Assembly: GCA_902589475.1 (NCBI GenBank) | Contig: CACITD010000002.1 | Coordinates: 27,965 to 91,964 of the forward strand | DNA from: an uncultured Alphaproteobacteria bacterium | Lineage (GTDB): Bacteria; Pseudomonadota; Alphaproteobacteria; Thalassobaculales; Thalassobaculaceae | Direction: 5' to 3' | Length of the DNA: 64,000 nucleotides | Shown: positions 26,047 to 35,138 of the stretch, in pieces | Numbering within the stretch: the first letter of the stretch is position 1 | How the letters are laid out: the number at the start of each line of letters is the position of its first letter | Notes under the pieces: generated by a model | The model's database searches: none | What the model saw: only the letters and a program-made list of their open reading frames with translations | Told to the model about the DNA's origin: nothing | Program-made: the position numbers and the translations under genes

Positions 26047-29000
26047 TTATCGGATTTTACTTAACGGTTGATCCCGAAGCTTCTCTCTATAACTCGTCAA
26101 AAAACCCTGAAAACGCCCTATCTCTTGAAAGCGTTCGGTAAGCGTTCTGAAGTCTTGCAAGTCTTCTGCCGTTTTGTTTGTGATAAGGCGAAAAGCCTCT
26201 CTGTAGCGTGTTGAGTCCATCATGGCTGCATAAATTTGGCGCGCTTCATTAAGCTTGTCCTTCTGACCATTCATAGATAATGAAACTACCCAATTTACAA
26301 CTAACGTCGCTGATAAGTCACTCAGCCGCCTGCCATCTTTGCCAGTATCACCTATCAGCCTTTGATAAATCAAAGCCGACCGTTCCCAATCTTGAGTGCG
26401 CCAATAAATGTCTGCCCTTAATAGATCAGCTTTTCGAGAGTCATCGTTTTTTATCAACTTTAATGCGCTTTCGCTATCTCCAAGTTCGAAAACGCCCCTT
26501 GCCCTTAAACGTTTCCTCTCAAGTGCCAGTCGGCTGTCCAGTCCAGGCGAAACACTTTCATTAAGCGCATCAAGGGCCAATCTTGGTTGCCTATCAAGTA
26601 AACGTATAAGTGCCAGTTTACTTCCAACTATTGCTTTCTGCTTTCCCCTTAATCTAAATTTCACTTGCCTTTCTAGAAGTACAGAAGCTCTGTCTAAAAG
26701 ATCCACTTCCACAAGTCTATCCGCCAACCGCTGAATTATTCGATCACCCCTCCTTCCAACGGGAGTCAGCTCTCGAAACTGGTCGTACATGGACAGAGCC
26801 GTAAGCGGCGTCATACTATCAGCAGTACCATCAGTGTATATACTCGAAAATTCATTAATCATTCGTTTTGATACTAAACGTGTTTCAACATTGTTTGGAA
26901 AAAAGGTAACCGCCTGTCTAAGAGCAGAGAGTCCTGATACAAAATCCTTTTCCTCAAGGTAAAGCTCTCCCAGACGCCGTAACAAGTTGAATTCCAATTG
27001 ATCTCCTCGCCAGGCAAATCTTAGTTGCTCCAGTTTTTCGATAGCCTCAGTGCGTGTTATGGCACTACTCTGGAGATCGTGCTCTATTAGCGACCGCTGC
27101 GCTCTAACACGCGCCCATCGATCCGGGGCCTCTATTAAGCGGCGCCAGTAATTTAGTGCTGTAGTAATATCATTTGATGCGTATAACACTCTCCCCCTAA
27201 GATAATTCAAGCGCGCCTGTTCACCAGCAGTCGGCTTACCGTCGGCGATAGTATCAAGGAAAACTCCTGCTCCTCGGTAATCCTCCGCTCGTATAGCAGC
27301 TTCCGCCGCCCACAAAGCTAATTGTGTAGAGAAATTTCTTGGATAATCCCCTGGTATTTCACCAGCTCGCGCAAAGTGCTCAATCGCCGCTGCCCATTTC
27401 CCTTGCGCAGCATTAGATGCTCCTCGCCATAACTCTGCCTCGGAAAAACCATTCAGCAGCCCGTTATCCAACTCTTTCTCTGCTTCAGCAAAACGCCCAA
27501 GAATAAATTGACTTGCACCTCTAAGAGCTATCACATCTGGTCGTCTTGATAATTCTTCATCCACGGATGAAATCGTTCGTAACAATCCCATGGTCTCTGC
27601 TGATAATCCTTTAGCGAAGTAAAACTGAGCCAAGCTTAACCGGGGGCCACTGCGGGCAATACTTGTGGCTTGCGAAATTTCATGCTGAATGCGTTGTTTG
27701 AAATCAAGAAACTCGTGCGGTTTTGCACCCTGTCTCCAAGAAGCTAAATTGAATATTCGTCCCGGCTCTAATCCACCAGGAAGCCCATCAGCACTTCTAA
27801 CAGACAATGTTTTCTGCGTTACTACTTTTGATGGATCCGAAACCTCTAAACCCTTAAAACTACTAGCAGTGACCGCAACACCATCTGGCATAACCCTTAC
27901 TTCTAACTCGTCAATCAATGGTTGAATTACGATTCCTTGAATGCTCTTTAGTAAATTAAACTGAGCGAATGTTTGGTTTTCTTCTACACCTCTGCTCAAA
28001 GGTAAAATAGGAACTATAAACAACCTATCGCCAACTTCTGGATCCGTTACTATTATAGCTTCGCCAATCCCTTCGGCCAGAACAAAAACTCTTGGTCCTT
28101 GCGGACTGGTTTGTTGCGTGACAAATTGCAGAGCAACATCTGGCCTCGATTGTTGAGGCACTAAATCTACGACCCAAATGTTGCCATCCCGCCAAACCGA
28201 AGCCGAAACCCCATCAACTAATTTTGCTCTTAATACAGTCCCTTTATCGCTATCGATCTGCTGAGGAAGGCTAATTATTTGTAAAATTTCACTTTTCAAT
28301 TTGGAAACGTCCAACGAAACTTCTTGGTCAAATACTGCCCATAAATAACCAGCACGAGTGAACACAGCTGCTGGAACGTTCTCTGCCCACCCAAAACGCA
28401 TTGAGCTGACATTATTAGTCTTACTGAACTCAATTGATATTTGCCCTTTTTTTGGAGCCAAGACAGGCAACGCTGCGGTGGCATTGGTGGGAGAATTTAC
28501 CTTCCATTTTGGATCGCTTAAAAAATTCTGATTAATAGACAAATCTTTTACTAGTTTACTTGGCTCGGGCGACCGAGTTTCTGGTTTTTTCTCCGGTTCC
28601 AAAACGCTATCTATTTTGTTAGCATTCGTGTTCTGACCTGTGGTTGGTTTTAGTGTTTTCTGAATGTCAGCCTTGGGTAATGAAACATTTTGCCGCAAAT
28701 CTTTACTTTCTTTTTTAGATCCACTCTCCAACCCTAGTTTTTCCGCCAATGCTATAGTTTGTTTATCGCTCATGTTTTCTAATCTTGTACTTTTTTCTTC
28801 AGACGTATCTTTCGCCTGCGAGGGAATCTCTTTCGAATTTAGAAAATCTAAGACTATTTTCTTGTCCAACTTTGAATGTTTAATTGCTGCTTGTTTTGGA
28901 TAACCAATAATAACTACAAGGTTATTATTTTTGTCTTCACTGAGATTAAAACTAGAGAGACTTCTCGGCAACTGCCGCCGCACAGCCTGAAGATCAACTG

Positions 29001-29580
29001 AACCTTGTGCGTCGAAATTTATGCTAATCTTATCAGAACTTTTTGTTATCGAATAATTTACTTGTTTAGGCCATTCAAAAACAAGGCGTTCATAGTCTTT
29101 ATGTTTTCCAACTCTAACCGACACTGGCGATTTAGTTTTCTTTTTATAAGAAGTTTTCCGGTCTTTTGGACCTTCAAGACCATTGGACGCACTTTCGACT
29201 TCAGGTCCTACATCGAGGATTATTTTGTTAGCAACCCGATACACTTTGTATTCAAGCTTGCCCTGCATAGTTACTACGGCTTCTCGACCTTCATCCTGTG
29301 TTAGAAACGTTTTTATGTACTTTCCTAAATCTCTTTTGCCTTTATCGAATTCACTTGAGATGGGAGTATTAAATTCAATTAGAATTTGAGAACCAAATTT
29401 TTGAGAACTGAATTTAGTAGGTTTTACAAACTCAAAAGTGACTCTGTCGAAAGTCTTCTTATTACTAAATTGAACTTTGGCATCACTGGGCGTTGAAACC
29501 GCAACCAGCGGCAAACAAAAAAGTACCAAGAAATAACCTACCGGCACTAATGTCGCTAGAAACCTAATCATTTTTGCCAA
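26047..29580 (-). CDS. Large periplasmic AMIN-like/TPR protein at the end of the motor operon
   Basis: 1177-residue protein with an N-terminal signal peptide or anchor (residues 1-34). Two beta-rich regions (about 35-135 and 150-250) resemble AMIN domains, which bind peptidoglycan or outer-membrane partners. A Lys/Ser/Thr-rich linker follows (about 255-370), then another beta-rich region, and tetratricopeptide-like helices from about 640 to the end (for example ELYLEEKDFVSGLSALRQAV). It overlaps the motB-like gene by 13 bases and is the last gene of the fliL-fliM operon, so a role in stator or motor assembly in the periplasm is likely. The exact function is unknown. Confidence 0.82.
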   Translation of the reverse strand: MAKMIRFLATLVPVGYFLVLFCLPLVAVSTPSDAKVQFSNKKTFDRVTFEFVKPTKFSSQKFGSQILIEFNTPISSEFDKGKRDLGKYIKTFLTQDEGREAVVTMQGKLEYKVYRVANKIILDVGPEVESASNGLEGPKDRKTSYKKKTKSPVSVRVGKHKDYERLVFEWPKQVNYSITKSSDKISINFDAQGSVDLQAVRRQLPRSLSSFNLSEDKNNNLVVIIGYPKQAAIKHSKLDKKIVLDFLNSKEIPSQAKDTSEEKSTRLENMSDKQTIALAEKLGLESGSKKESKDLRQNVSLPKADIQKTLKPTTGQNTNANKIDSVLEPEKKPETRSPEPSKLVKDLSINQNFLSDPKWKVNSPTNATAALPVLAPKKGQISIEFSKTNNVSSMRFGWAENVPAAVFTRAGYLWAVFDQEVSLDVSKLKSEILQIISLPQQIDSDKGTVLRAKLVDGVSASVWRDGNIWVVDLVPQQSRPDVALQFVTQQTSPQGPRVFVLAEGIGEAIIVTDPEVGDRLFIVPILPLSRGVEENQTFAQFNLLKSIQGIVIQPLIDELEVRVMPDGVAVTASSFKGLEVSDPSKVVTQKTLSVRSADGLPGGLEPGRIFNLASWRQGAKPHEFLDFKQRIQHEISQATSIARSGPRLSLAQFYFAKGLSAETMGLLRTISSVDEELSRRPDVIALRGASQFILGRFAEAEKELDNGLLNGFSEAELWRGASNAAQGKWAAAIEHFARAGEIPGDYPRNFSTQLALWAAEAAIRAEDYRGAGVFLDTIADGKPTAGEQARLNYLRGRVLYASNDITTALNYWRRLIEAPDRWARVRAQRSLIEHDLQSSAITRTEAIEKLEQLRFAWRGDQLEFNLLRRLGELYLEEKDFVSGLSALRQAVTFFPNNVETRLVSKRMINEFSSIYTDGTADSMTPLTALSMYDQFRELTPVGRRGDRIIQRLADRLVEVDLLDRASVLLERQVKFRLRGKQKAIVGSKLALIRLLDRQPRLALDALNESVSPGLDSRLALERKRLRARGVFELGDSESALKLIKNDDSRKADLLRADIYWRTQDWERSALIYQRLIGDTGKDGRRLSDLSATLVVNWVVSLSMNGQKDKLNEARQIYAAMMDSTRYREAFRLITNKTAEDLQDFRTLTERFQEIGRFQGFLTSYREKLRDQPLSKIR

Positions 29581-30320
29581 TTTTTGTGTATCATGACGTC
29601 AACTCGACGAGCCAGCTGGTGTTCGAGTTTGGTTGGCGTCGTTAATGAATTTCTTTTGAATTTTGCATCTGCAAAACTAAGAATTTTCAGGTTTTTTCTA
29701 TAACCAGCAGATTTAAGTGCCTGTGCGACCGAGTAAGCTCGCGATAGTGATAATGTCCAGTTGTTTTTGTATTTCGCCCCCGCGGCCATTGGGGTGGGAT
29801 CCGAATGCCCTACCAGAGATATATCGTTACTAAAGTTTGATAGTGTTTCAGCTATGAGGGAAAGTGCCTTGCTTCCGGAGTCGGATAGATTTACTTCCCC
29901 TTTCTTAAATATCAGTATTGTAGGCAGAGAAATAATGAGGTTATTTGAATCATAGGAGAATACTACATCTTCAAACACCTTCTCCTTTTTTAGAGAAGAT
30001 TCCAAAATGGAACGCAGATAACCAAGGTTTAATCCATATCGAGTACTTCGATGATCTAATGGTGTATTATTTTTATAATTCTCAATGGAGGAGGCTTCCA
30101 ATCTTTTCTCATTATCCAAAGAGCCTTGAAAGACATCCCAAGCACTCATCTTAATTGCAGACATTGAAAACATCATAATGAAAAATGCTAATAGAAGAGA
30201 AACTAGGTCAATAAAAGTAAGTAACCACACTGGCCTACCATTTTTAACAACCACATTGCCAGCTGTTATTTGATCAGTTTCGGATTGTTCATTAATTAAA
30301 TTACGATATAATTTAACCAT
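29568..30320 (-). CDS. MotB-like stator protein with proton-binding Asp and OmpA domain
   Basis: MotB/OmpA family protein. After a short cytoplasmic N-terminus, one transmembrane helix (WLLTFIDLVSLLLAFFIMMF) carries Asp at the position of the ion-binding residue of MotB. A periplasmic linker leads to an OmpA peptidoglycan-binding domain (SLVGHSDPTPMAAGAKYKNNWTLSLSRAYSVAQAL). Longer starts exist at 30353/30350, but ATG 30320/30323 overlaps the upstream stop and is preferred (about 250 residues). It would need a MotA partner, which is not in this window. It is co-transcribed with the Asp-less paralogue upstream and the large TPR gene downstream. Confidence 0.85.
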   Translation of the reverse strand: MVKLYRNLINEQSETDQITAGNVVVKNGRPVWLLTFIDLVSLLLAFFIMMFSMSAIKMSAWDVFQGSLDNEKRLEASSIENYKNNTPLDHRSTRYGLNLGYLRSILESSLKKEKVFEDVVFSYDSNNLIISLPTILIFKKGEVNLSDSGSKALSLIAETLSNFSNDISLVGHSDPTPMAAGAKYKNNWTLSLSRAYSVAQALKSAGYRKNLKILSFADAKFKRNSLTTPTKLEHQLARRVDVMIHKNWQK

Positions 30321-30972
30321 CATGCTGCCCGCTTTTGCCTGGAAGCTCATCATTTAGTGGGGATCTAAATTTAAATATCAAGAAGTCAGGATTACCTGTT
30401 TCTAGACCCACGGCCACCGAACCTTTCGGCACTGCTTTTTCCAACAAAATTGACATTATTACCGAACAACGTTCTTTAGTAAGCTGATCTTCGAACTTTT
30501 CCTTTAGGGTGCCCTCATATCCGAAAACTATTTCCGTATCCAGAGGATATTCATTTTCCGCCCGGATAATTATAACCGACAATCGTTCCAGAAGTTCCTC
30601 TAGTTTATTGAGTTGAACCGCTCTTCCCTTTTCAAAAATTAATTCAATGGGAATATCGATTTGAGCAGTGTCACTGTCATATGAAATCTTCAGCCTTTTA
30701 TCACGAAATAAATGTTGGAATATCTCATCTAAGTCATTGAAAACAGTACGTGAGACTGCCGAGTTTTTTAGGGGTCTGAGTTGAAAAAGTTGTTCTGGGG
30801 ACACAACTGCCGGGAAATTTGCCCTAATGCTTTCTACGACTTGCGTGGTTTTTTTCTCTTTGTAAGTAGATATAGAATTTATGAATATAAAGAATGCTAG
30901 AAGTAGGAGAAATAGGCTTAAAAAAAGCTGGGAATTGCCTACCTGGACCGAACTGTTATTACTTTTCATCAT
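30313..30972 (-). CDS. MotB-like protein lacking the stator Asp
   Basis: 219 residues with one N-terminal membrane helix (LFLSLFLLLLAFFIFINSIS) followed by a periplasmic domain that aligns in outline with the next MotB-like protein (IDIPIELIFEKGRAVQLN versus LIISLPTILIFKKGEVNLS). The membrane helix has no Asp or Glu, so it cannot itself conduct ions as MotB does, and the OmpA core motif is strongly diverged. It probably pairs with the Asp-bearing paralogue or acts as a scaffold. It overlaps that gene by eight bases and lies 119 bases after motE. Confidence 0.72.
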   Translation of the reverse strand: MMKSNNSSVQVGNSQLFLSLFLLLLAFFIFINSISTYKEKKTTQVVESIRANFPAVVSPEQLFQLRPLKNSAVSRTVFNDLDEIFQHLFRDKRLKISYDSDTAQIDIPIELIFEKGRAVQLNKLEELLERLSVIIIRAENEYPLDTEIVFGYEGTLKEKFEDQLTKERCSVIMSILLEKAVPKGSVAVGLETGNPDFLIFKFRSPLNDELPGKSGQHDG

Positions 30973-31091
30973 TCATTATCAATCTAACAATAGTTTAGAG
31001 TTGCTTTTACAAATCCTTGGGCAATTTTTAGACGGCAATAGAACTCTCAATTTTCAACTTCATGACCTTTTTTTTAAGATCAATTCTACTA

Positions 31092-31928
31092 TCAGTTCAA
31101 CTTTGGCATCTCTCGTCGATCTGCAATCCTTGATGTAATTTCTTTGGCTCTCTCAGGTCTCATTTTAGCAAGAATGGACGCCGACTTTGACGCCTTCATC
31201 CGCTCGAAGACTTCAAGCAAAATATCGATGTCTAGTTCGTCAAATATTCGCGCAGATTCCTTTGGTTTCATCTTTTCATAAATAGCCACTAACCCACCAA
31301 ACTTTTCTTCTTCCTGGGCATCATATTTGGTGATGAGAGTCTCGATATCTGACTTTACTGTCTCGAGTTCATTAATTCTGGCTTCGAGCCGATTTTCTGC
31401 GGCCATAAGCAACCCCTCTCTTTGAACGATTGTCTGCTCTCTCGCGTCTAGCTCCTTCCGCCGTCGCGATAACTCTTGCAAAAGCTCAATTTCGGATCGA
31501 GTGAACAAAACTGGATCGAGTGGTTGTTCTTTTTTAGGTGCTTTCGCTTTCTTACCTTTAGTAAAACTTTTATCTGCCGTCGAACCTTTATTACCAGGGA
31601 CAGTGCCTTCATTATTTCCTTGCGCCTCAGCTGGAGTTGCTATGACGGAAATATCACGGTTCGTTTGACTTTCGTCAAAAAAATTCGGTATGCGAATGAT
31701 TACTAAAACAAGAGATAAAACCGCTACGACTGGCAATAAGCGGAACGTAGAAAATATGCTGTAGGCTGTTAAAGAATTGTGGTGTCTTAATTTCTGTAAG
31801 GTTTCATTATGAGACAAGCTAGCGCGTTTTTTTTCACGTACGCTAGTCAACCTCTTTTCCATTCGTTGCTCAAGCGGCAACTCACTTTTTTTTATGTTTA
31901 TGAACTTACCATTTTTTCCATAAACCAT
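31092..31928 (-). CDS. MotE-like flagellar protein (MgtE N-terminal-type domain)
   Basis: 278 residues. A membrane helix (about 61-81) follows a basic cytoplasmic N-terminus, then a low-complexity linker, a coiled coil (SEIELLQELSRRRKELDAREQTI through ETLITKYDAQEEE) and a C-terminal MgtE_N-like helical domain (LVAIYEKMKPKESARIFDELDIDILLEVFERMK). This is the architecture of rhizobial MotE, a periplasmic chaperone for the MotC stator accessory. It sits one base from the DUF6468 gene in the fliL operon, consistent with a motor role. Confidence 0.82.
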   Translation of the reverse strand: MVYGKNGKFINIKKSELPLEQRMEKRLTSVREKKRASLSHNETLQKLRHHNSLTAYSIFSTFRLLPVVAVLSLVLVIIRIPNFFDESQTNRDISVIATPAEAQGNNEGTVPGNKGSTADKSFTKGKKAKAPKKEQPLDPVLFTRSEIELLQELSRRRKELDAREQTIVQREGLLMAAENRLEARINELETVKSDIETLITKYDAQEEEKFGGLVAIYEKMKPKESARIFDELDIDILLEVFERMKASKSASILAKMRPERAKEITSRIADRREMPKLN

Positions 31929-31929
31929 T

Positions 31930-32394
31930 TTATTTTACTCGCCTTAGAGCACTCAACAGCTCCCTTTCAACCTGTGATTGTCCATTGTCTTTAAAATCAA
32001 TACCACTGGCTATGCCGGCTGGATCATCAAGCGGTTCATTATCTAGAGATTTCTCATCTGCCTCCTTCCCAACTAACAAGTCGTTTGAATTCGTTGCGAT
32101 TTTTTCAGCCAAACGGTCTGCTCTCTCTACAAGAAACGCAAGCTCATCTCGCATTGACCGGCTTTTTGCATTGGCCTCAGCTAGCTCCCGCGATACTTCC
32201 TCTGCTGTTGCCCGGATACCAGTAAGACTTTTATCGGCTTTTTCGCTAATCTGATGGAACTCGCCCATAAGCTTTTCTAGGTTTTTCTTATCTGACCTCA
32301 ATGAGGACAAACGCCTACTAAGGCTGACTGCACAAAAGATGGTTGCTATGAGAAGAATTATTAAAATTCCATCAAGAAGATTTAGCCATCCCAT
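31930..32394 (-). CDS. DUF6468 domain protein of the flagellar cluster
   Basis: 154 residues with an N-terminal membrane helix (residues 5-26) and a long coiled coil (about 30-105, rich in Lys/Glu/Leu heptads), then an acidic tail. This matches DUF6468 proteins found next to fliM in Rhodospirillales; the assignment is from memory of that family. The biochemical role is unknown. It is 16 bases after fliM and one base before motE, so co-expression is certain by layout. Confidence 0.75.
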   Translation of the reverse strand: MGWLNLLDGILIILLIATIFCAVSLSRRLSSLRSDKKNLEKLMGEFHQISEKADKSLTGIRATAEEVSRELAEANAKSRSMRDELAFLVERADRLAEKIATNSNDLLVGKEADEKSLDNEPLDDPAGIASGIDFKDNGQSQVERELLSALRRVK

Positions 32395-32410
32395 TTACTT
32401 CCCCAAATAA

Positions 32411-33466
32411 TTACATATTTCTTAATTTTTTATCGACTTTTACCGCCATATTGCCACCTTTTTGTCCCATAGACCCAACAAAAAGAGGTATCTCACCACA
32501 TCTTAATTCGATTGGTGATGTGGGAACAGCGTTAAGCATCATCTGCGAGCCAGGCTTCCAATTTACCACGTCGTTTAATGAAATCACCAATTGATCTAAA
32601 ACGGCATCTAACTCTATCTCTGTCTCCCATAATTCGTTCGCAAGATGAGTCTCCCAAATTGAATCTCTTCCAAACTTTTCGCCCATAAATTGCTGTAATA
32701 AAAGTTCTCGAACTGGCTCCAGAGTAGCATAAGGGAGCAATAACTCTATCCTACCCCCTCTGTCCTCCATATCAATTCTGAGCCTTGCCAAAACGGCCGC
32801 GTTAGCGGGTCGAGCGATGGTAGCAAATCTTGGATTGGTCTCAAGACGGTCAAAACGAAAGGTTACTGGGCTGACTGGATCAAAAGCTGCCGACATATCA
32901 CTGAGGACTACCGTGACCATCCGTTCAACTAGGTTTCTTTCAATAGTTGTGTATGGGCGCCCTTCTATACGCATTGCAGCCGTGCCTCTCCTTCCACCTA
33001 AAAGAACATCTACGATGGAATAAATTAGACCGGAGTCTACCACCATCAACCCAAAGTTATCCCACTCTTCTGCTTTAAAGACACTCAACATAGCAGGCAT
33101 CGGGATCGTCTCAAGATAGTCGCCAAATCTTATTGAAGTAATACTATCAAGTGAAACTTCTACATTATCGGACGTCAGATTTCTTAGGCTAGTCGACATC
33201 ATCCGTAGCAGCCGATCGAAGACAATTTCGAGCATTGGTAATCTCTCGTAGGACACCATTGCCGACTCTACAATTGCCTGAATCCCAGTTACTAAATCTT
33301 CGTCGTCATTCTCTTCTAAACCTAGCAGACTATCTATTTCATCCTGATTTAAAACAGGTTCGCTAGTGCCGGATGGGGCTTCATTGGCAAGCTGATTACT
33401 GTCAGTGCCACTGCTATCTGATACGCTTTCCCACTCCGCCGCTAAAAGATCTTCATCTGTTGCCAT
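32411..33466 (-). CDS. fliM: Flagellar motor switch protein FliM
   Basis: C-ring switch subunit that binds CheY-P and FliG. The N-terminal motif LNQDEIDSLLG (about residues 39-49) is the CheY-binding type. The middle domain has the GDYLETIPMPAMLSVFKAEEW and GGRRG regions, and the C-terminal SpoA domain includes LVISLNDVVNWKPGSQMML. Length (351) is normal. It follows fliL by 11 bases. FliN and FliG are not in the window. Confidence 0.95.
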   Translation of the reverse strand: MATDEDLLAAEWESVSDSSGTDSNQLANEAPSGTSEPVLNQDEIDSLLGLEENDDEDLVTGIQAIVESAMVSYERLPMLEIVFDRLLRMMSTSLRNLTSDNVEVSLDSITSIRFGDYLETIPMPAMLSVFKAEEWDNFGLMVVDSGLIYSIVDVLLGGRRGTAAMRIEGRPYTTIERNLVERMVTVVLSDMSAAFDPVSPVTFRFDRLETNPRFATIARPANAAVLARLRIDMEDRGGRIELLLPYATLEPVRELLLQQFMGEKFGRDSIWETHLANELWETEIELDAVLDQLVISLNDVVNWKPGSQMMLNAVPTSPIELRCGEIPLFVGSMGQKGGNMAVKVDKKLRNM

Positions 33467-33477
33467 TTTTTTTTGCC

Positions 33478-34008
33478 CTATTGCACAAGCATTTCTTTGA
33501 ATAAAACATCTTTCACCTTTGCCGGCCGAACTGCTATATTTACGCGGCGAAGAAGCTCCTCATGTAACCTATACATGCCGGCTGAGCCTTGTAGGTCCTG
33601 GACGCGCAGTTCTCTTAGATAAACTTGAAAATTATCAACTATACGCGGTAAGAGTTGGTTGACGGTATCAATATCAGCGGGATCGGCGATTTCGAGTGAA
33701 ATTTTAATTTTCAGAAAAACAGACTTTCTGCCACTTGTATTTAAGTTAACGATCAAATCCGGTATTTCAAAAAAAGTCGTCTGTACGGTCGGGGCTACGA
33801 CTTCTTCAACTTGCGTCTGTTCATCATCGACATTTGCAGGTGGCTCCGAACTGAATAGTCCCAGCATAACAGCCACGCCTACGCCTCCACCTATAAGTAA
33901 GAGTAAAGGAAGAACAATAAACAATATTAATTTCTTGCGCTTAGAGCCTCCATCCTCCGGAGCATCAGCGCCATCATCCTCCAAAATATCTTCTGCTTCT
34001 TCTGCCAT
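33478..34008 (-). CDS. fliL: Flagellar basal body-associated protein FliL
   Basis: Single-pass membrane protein that surrounds the stator and supports torque. An acidic N-terminus (AEEAEDILEDDGADAPEDG) precedes the membrane helix (about 27-50), and the periplasmic stomatin-like domain ends with the conserved VLFKEMLVQ. It is the first gene of the operon running fliL-fliM-DUF6468-motE-two motB-like genes-TPR gene, and a sigma-54 promoter lies 91-108 bases upstream of its start. Confidence 0.93.
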   Translation of the reverse strand: MAEEAEDILEDDGADAPEDGGSKRKKLILFIVLPLLLLIGGGVGVAVMLGLFSSEPPANVDDEQTQVEEVVAPTVQTTFFEIPDLIVNLNTSGRKSVFLKIKISLEIADPADIDTVNQLLPRIVDNFQVYLRELRVQDLQGSAGMYRLHEELLRRVNIAVRPAKVKDVLFKEMLVQ

Positions 34009-34098
34009 TTACTCGTTCCACACAAAGATTTTTGACTAAGACATATATTCCCTGTGTTTACTGTTACAACACACACTATTATATTTATTCTTTATCTC

Positions 34099-34116
34099 AT
34101 GCAAACCGCATGCCTT
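34099..34116 (-). promoter_or_regulatory. Sigma-54 promoter of the fliL-fliM motor operon
   Basis: The minus strand reads AAGGCATGCGGTTTGCAT, with GG and GC 10 bases apart, a GGCATG -24 core and a perfect TTGCAT -12. It lies about 91 bases upstream of the fliL ATG and faces that gene. An inverted repeat (CATGC-N5-GCATG, 34098-34112) lies across the element. Confidence 0.7.
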
Positions 34117-34326
34117 ATTTTTAGAGTTTACATTAAAATTGCTCTAATCGGAAGTCTTACACGACATGCGGTGTATAATTGATAACATGACGCTAAATAT
34201 AGCATTTTCTAGGTAGATATTACAAAACTAATTAGGGCATCTAGTAGGAAATAAATTCCCAATATTTTTGAGTCCGAATTAAGCTTTTTACTAGAAGAGG
34301 AGAGAAATTTACTCGGAAAATACCTT

Positions 34327-34344
34327 TTGGCACAGATCATGCAA
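34327..34344 (+). promoter_or_regulatory. Sigma-54 promoter of the flgF operon
   Basis: The sequence TTGGCACAGATCATGCAA has a perfect -24 (TTGGCAC) and GC at the exact 10-base spacing. It lies 47 bases upstream of the flgF ATG. With the fliL promoter it makes a divergent sigma-54 pair in the 382-base region between fliL and flgF. Confidence 0.8.
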
Positions 34345-34390
34345 GAGTGATTTGCTAATTATGGAATGTTTTAGAAGGTAGAAGTTCAGG

Positions 34391-35119
34391 ATGGAAAATT
34401 CAATATATGTTGGCTTATCAAGACAAAGTGCTTTGCGAAGAGAATTAGCTCTCGTCGCCAACAATATAGCTAACATAAACACCACGTCCTTCAAAAGAGA
34501 ACTTGGAATATATTCGGCCGCTCCCACTAATACCGCAGGATCAGGAAGGTTAGACTTTGTGATCGACCACGGATCTTCCGTGAGTTTCGAGCCAGGCTCG
34601 ATAAAGAACACTGGAAATGACTTTGATATAGCAATCAACGGCCCTGGTTTCATAACAATCGATGATGGTGATGGGATAAAATACAGCAGAAACGGATCGC
34701 TATCGCTAACTGCGGACAACCAATTAATCACCAGGGATGGCGACGGCGTTATCGACGATGGTGGGGCTCCAATAGTAATCCCAATGGATGGCCGGAAGCT
34801 TGAGATTGGCATAGATGGTACCATTTCTCTAGACAATGAGATAATCGCCAAAATTAAAATCGTAGAGTTTGAAAGCCCGCATCTACTTCAAAAAAGAGGC
34901 GACAGTAAGTTTATCACTACAGAAGAACCGAAGGACCCAACTAATTCCAGTATACTCCAGGGCAAGCTAGAAACGTCTAATGTAACTGCAGTTAAAGAAT
35001 TAGTCAGAATGGTGGACATTCAAAGGTCCTATGAGTCCATAACAAAATTTTTGGATAGAGAGGCCGATCGACAAAAAACTCTAATCCAACGACTAGCTCG
35101 TTTAAACAATAACGCTTAA
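34391..35119 (+). CDS. flgF: Flagellar basal-body rod protein FlgF
   Basis: Rod subunit between the proximal rod (FlgB, FlgC) and distal rod (FlgG). The axial-family N-terminus ENSIYVGLSRQSALRRELALVANNIANINTTSFKRE and the C-terminal EASN-like segment (LETSNVTAVKELVRMVDIQRSYESITKFLDRE) are intact. The 242 residues are normal for FlgF. It starts the operon flgF-flgG-flgA-flgH. Confidence 0.94.
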   Translation: MENSIYVGLSRQSALRRELALVANNIANINTTSFKRELGIYSAAPTNTAGSGRLDFVIDHGSSVSFEPGSIKNTGNDFDIAINGPGFITIDDGDGIKYSRNGSLSLTADNQLITRDGDGVIDDGGAPIVIPMDGRKLEIGIDGTISLDNEIIAKIKIVEFESPHLLQKRGDSKFITTEEPKDPTNSSILQGKLETSNVTAVKELVRMVDIQRSYESITKFLDREADRQKTLIQRLARLNNNA

Positions 35120-35138
35120 ATAAAAGGAACAGTTGATC

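Noticed and set aside
34309..34851. 180-residue open frame antisense to flgF
   Set aside because: It lies opposite a clear FlgF, is Ser/Pro-rich as expected from a reverse frame, and covers the sigma-54 promoter region.
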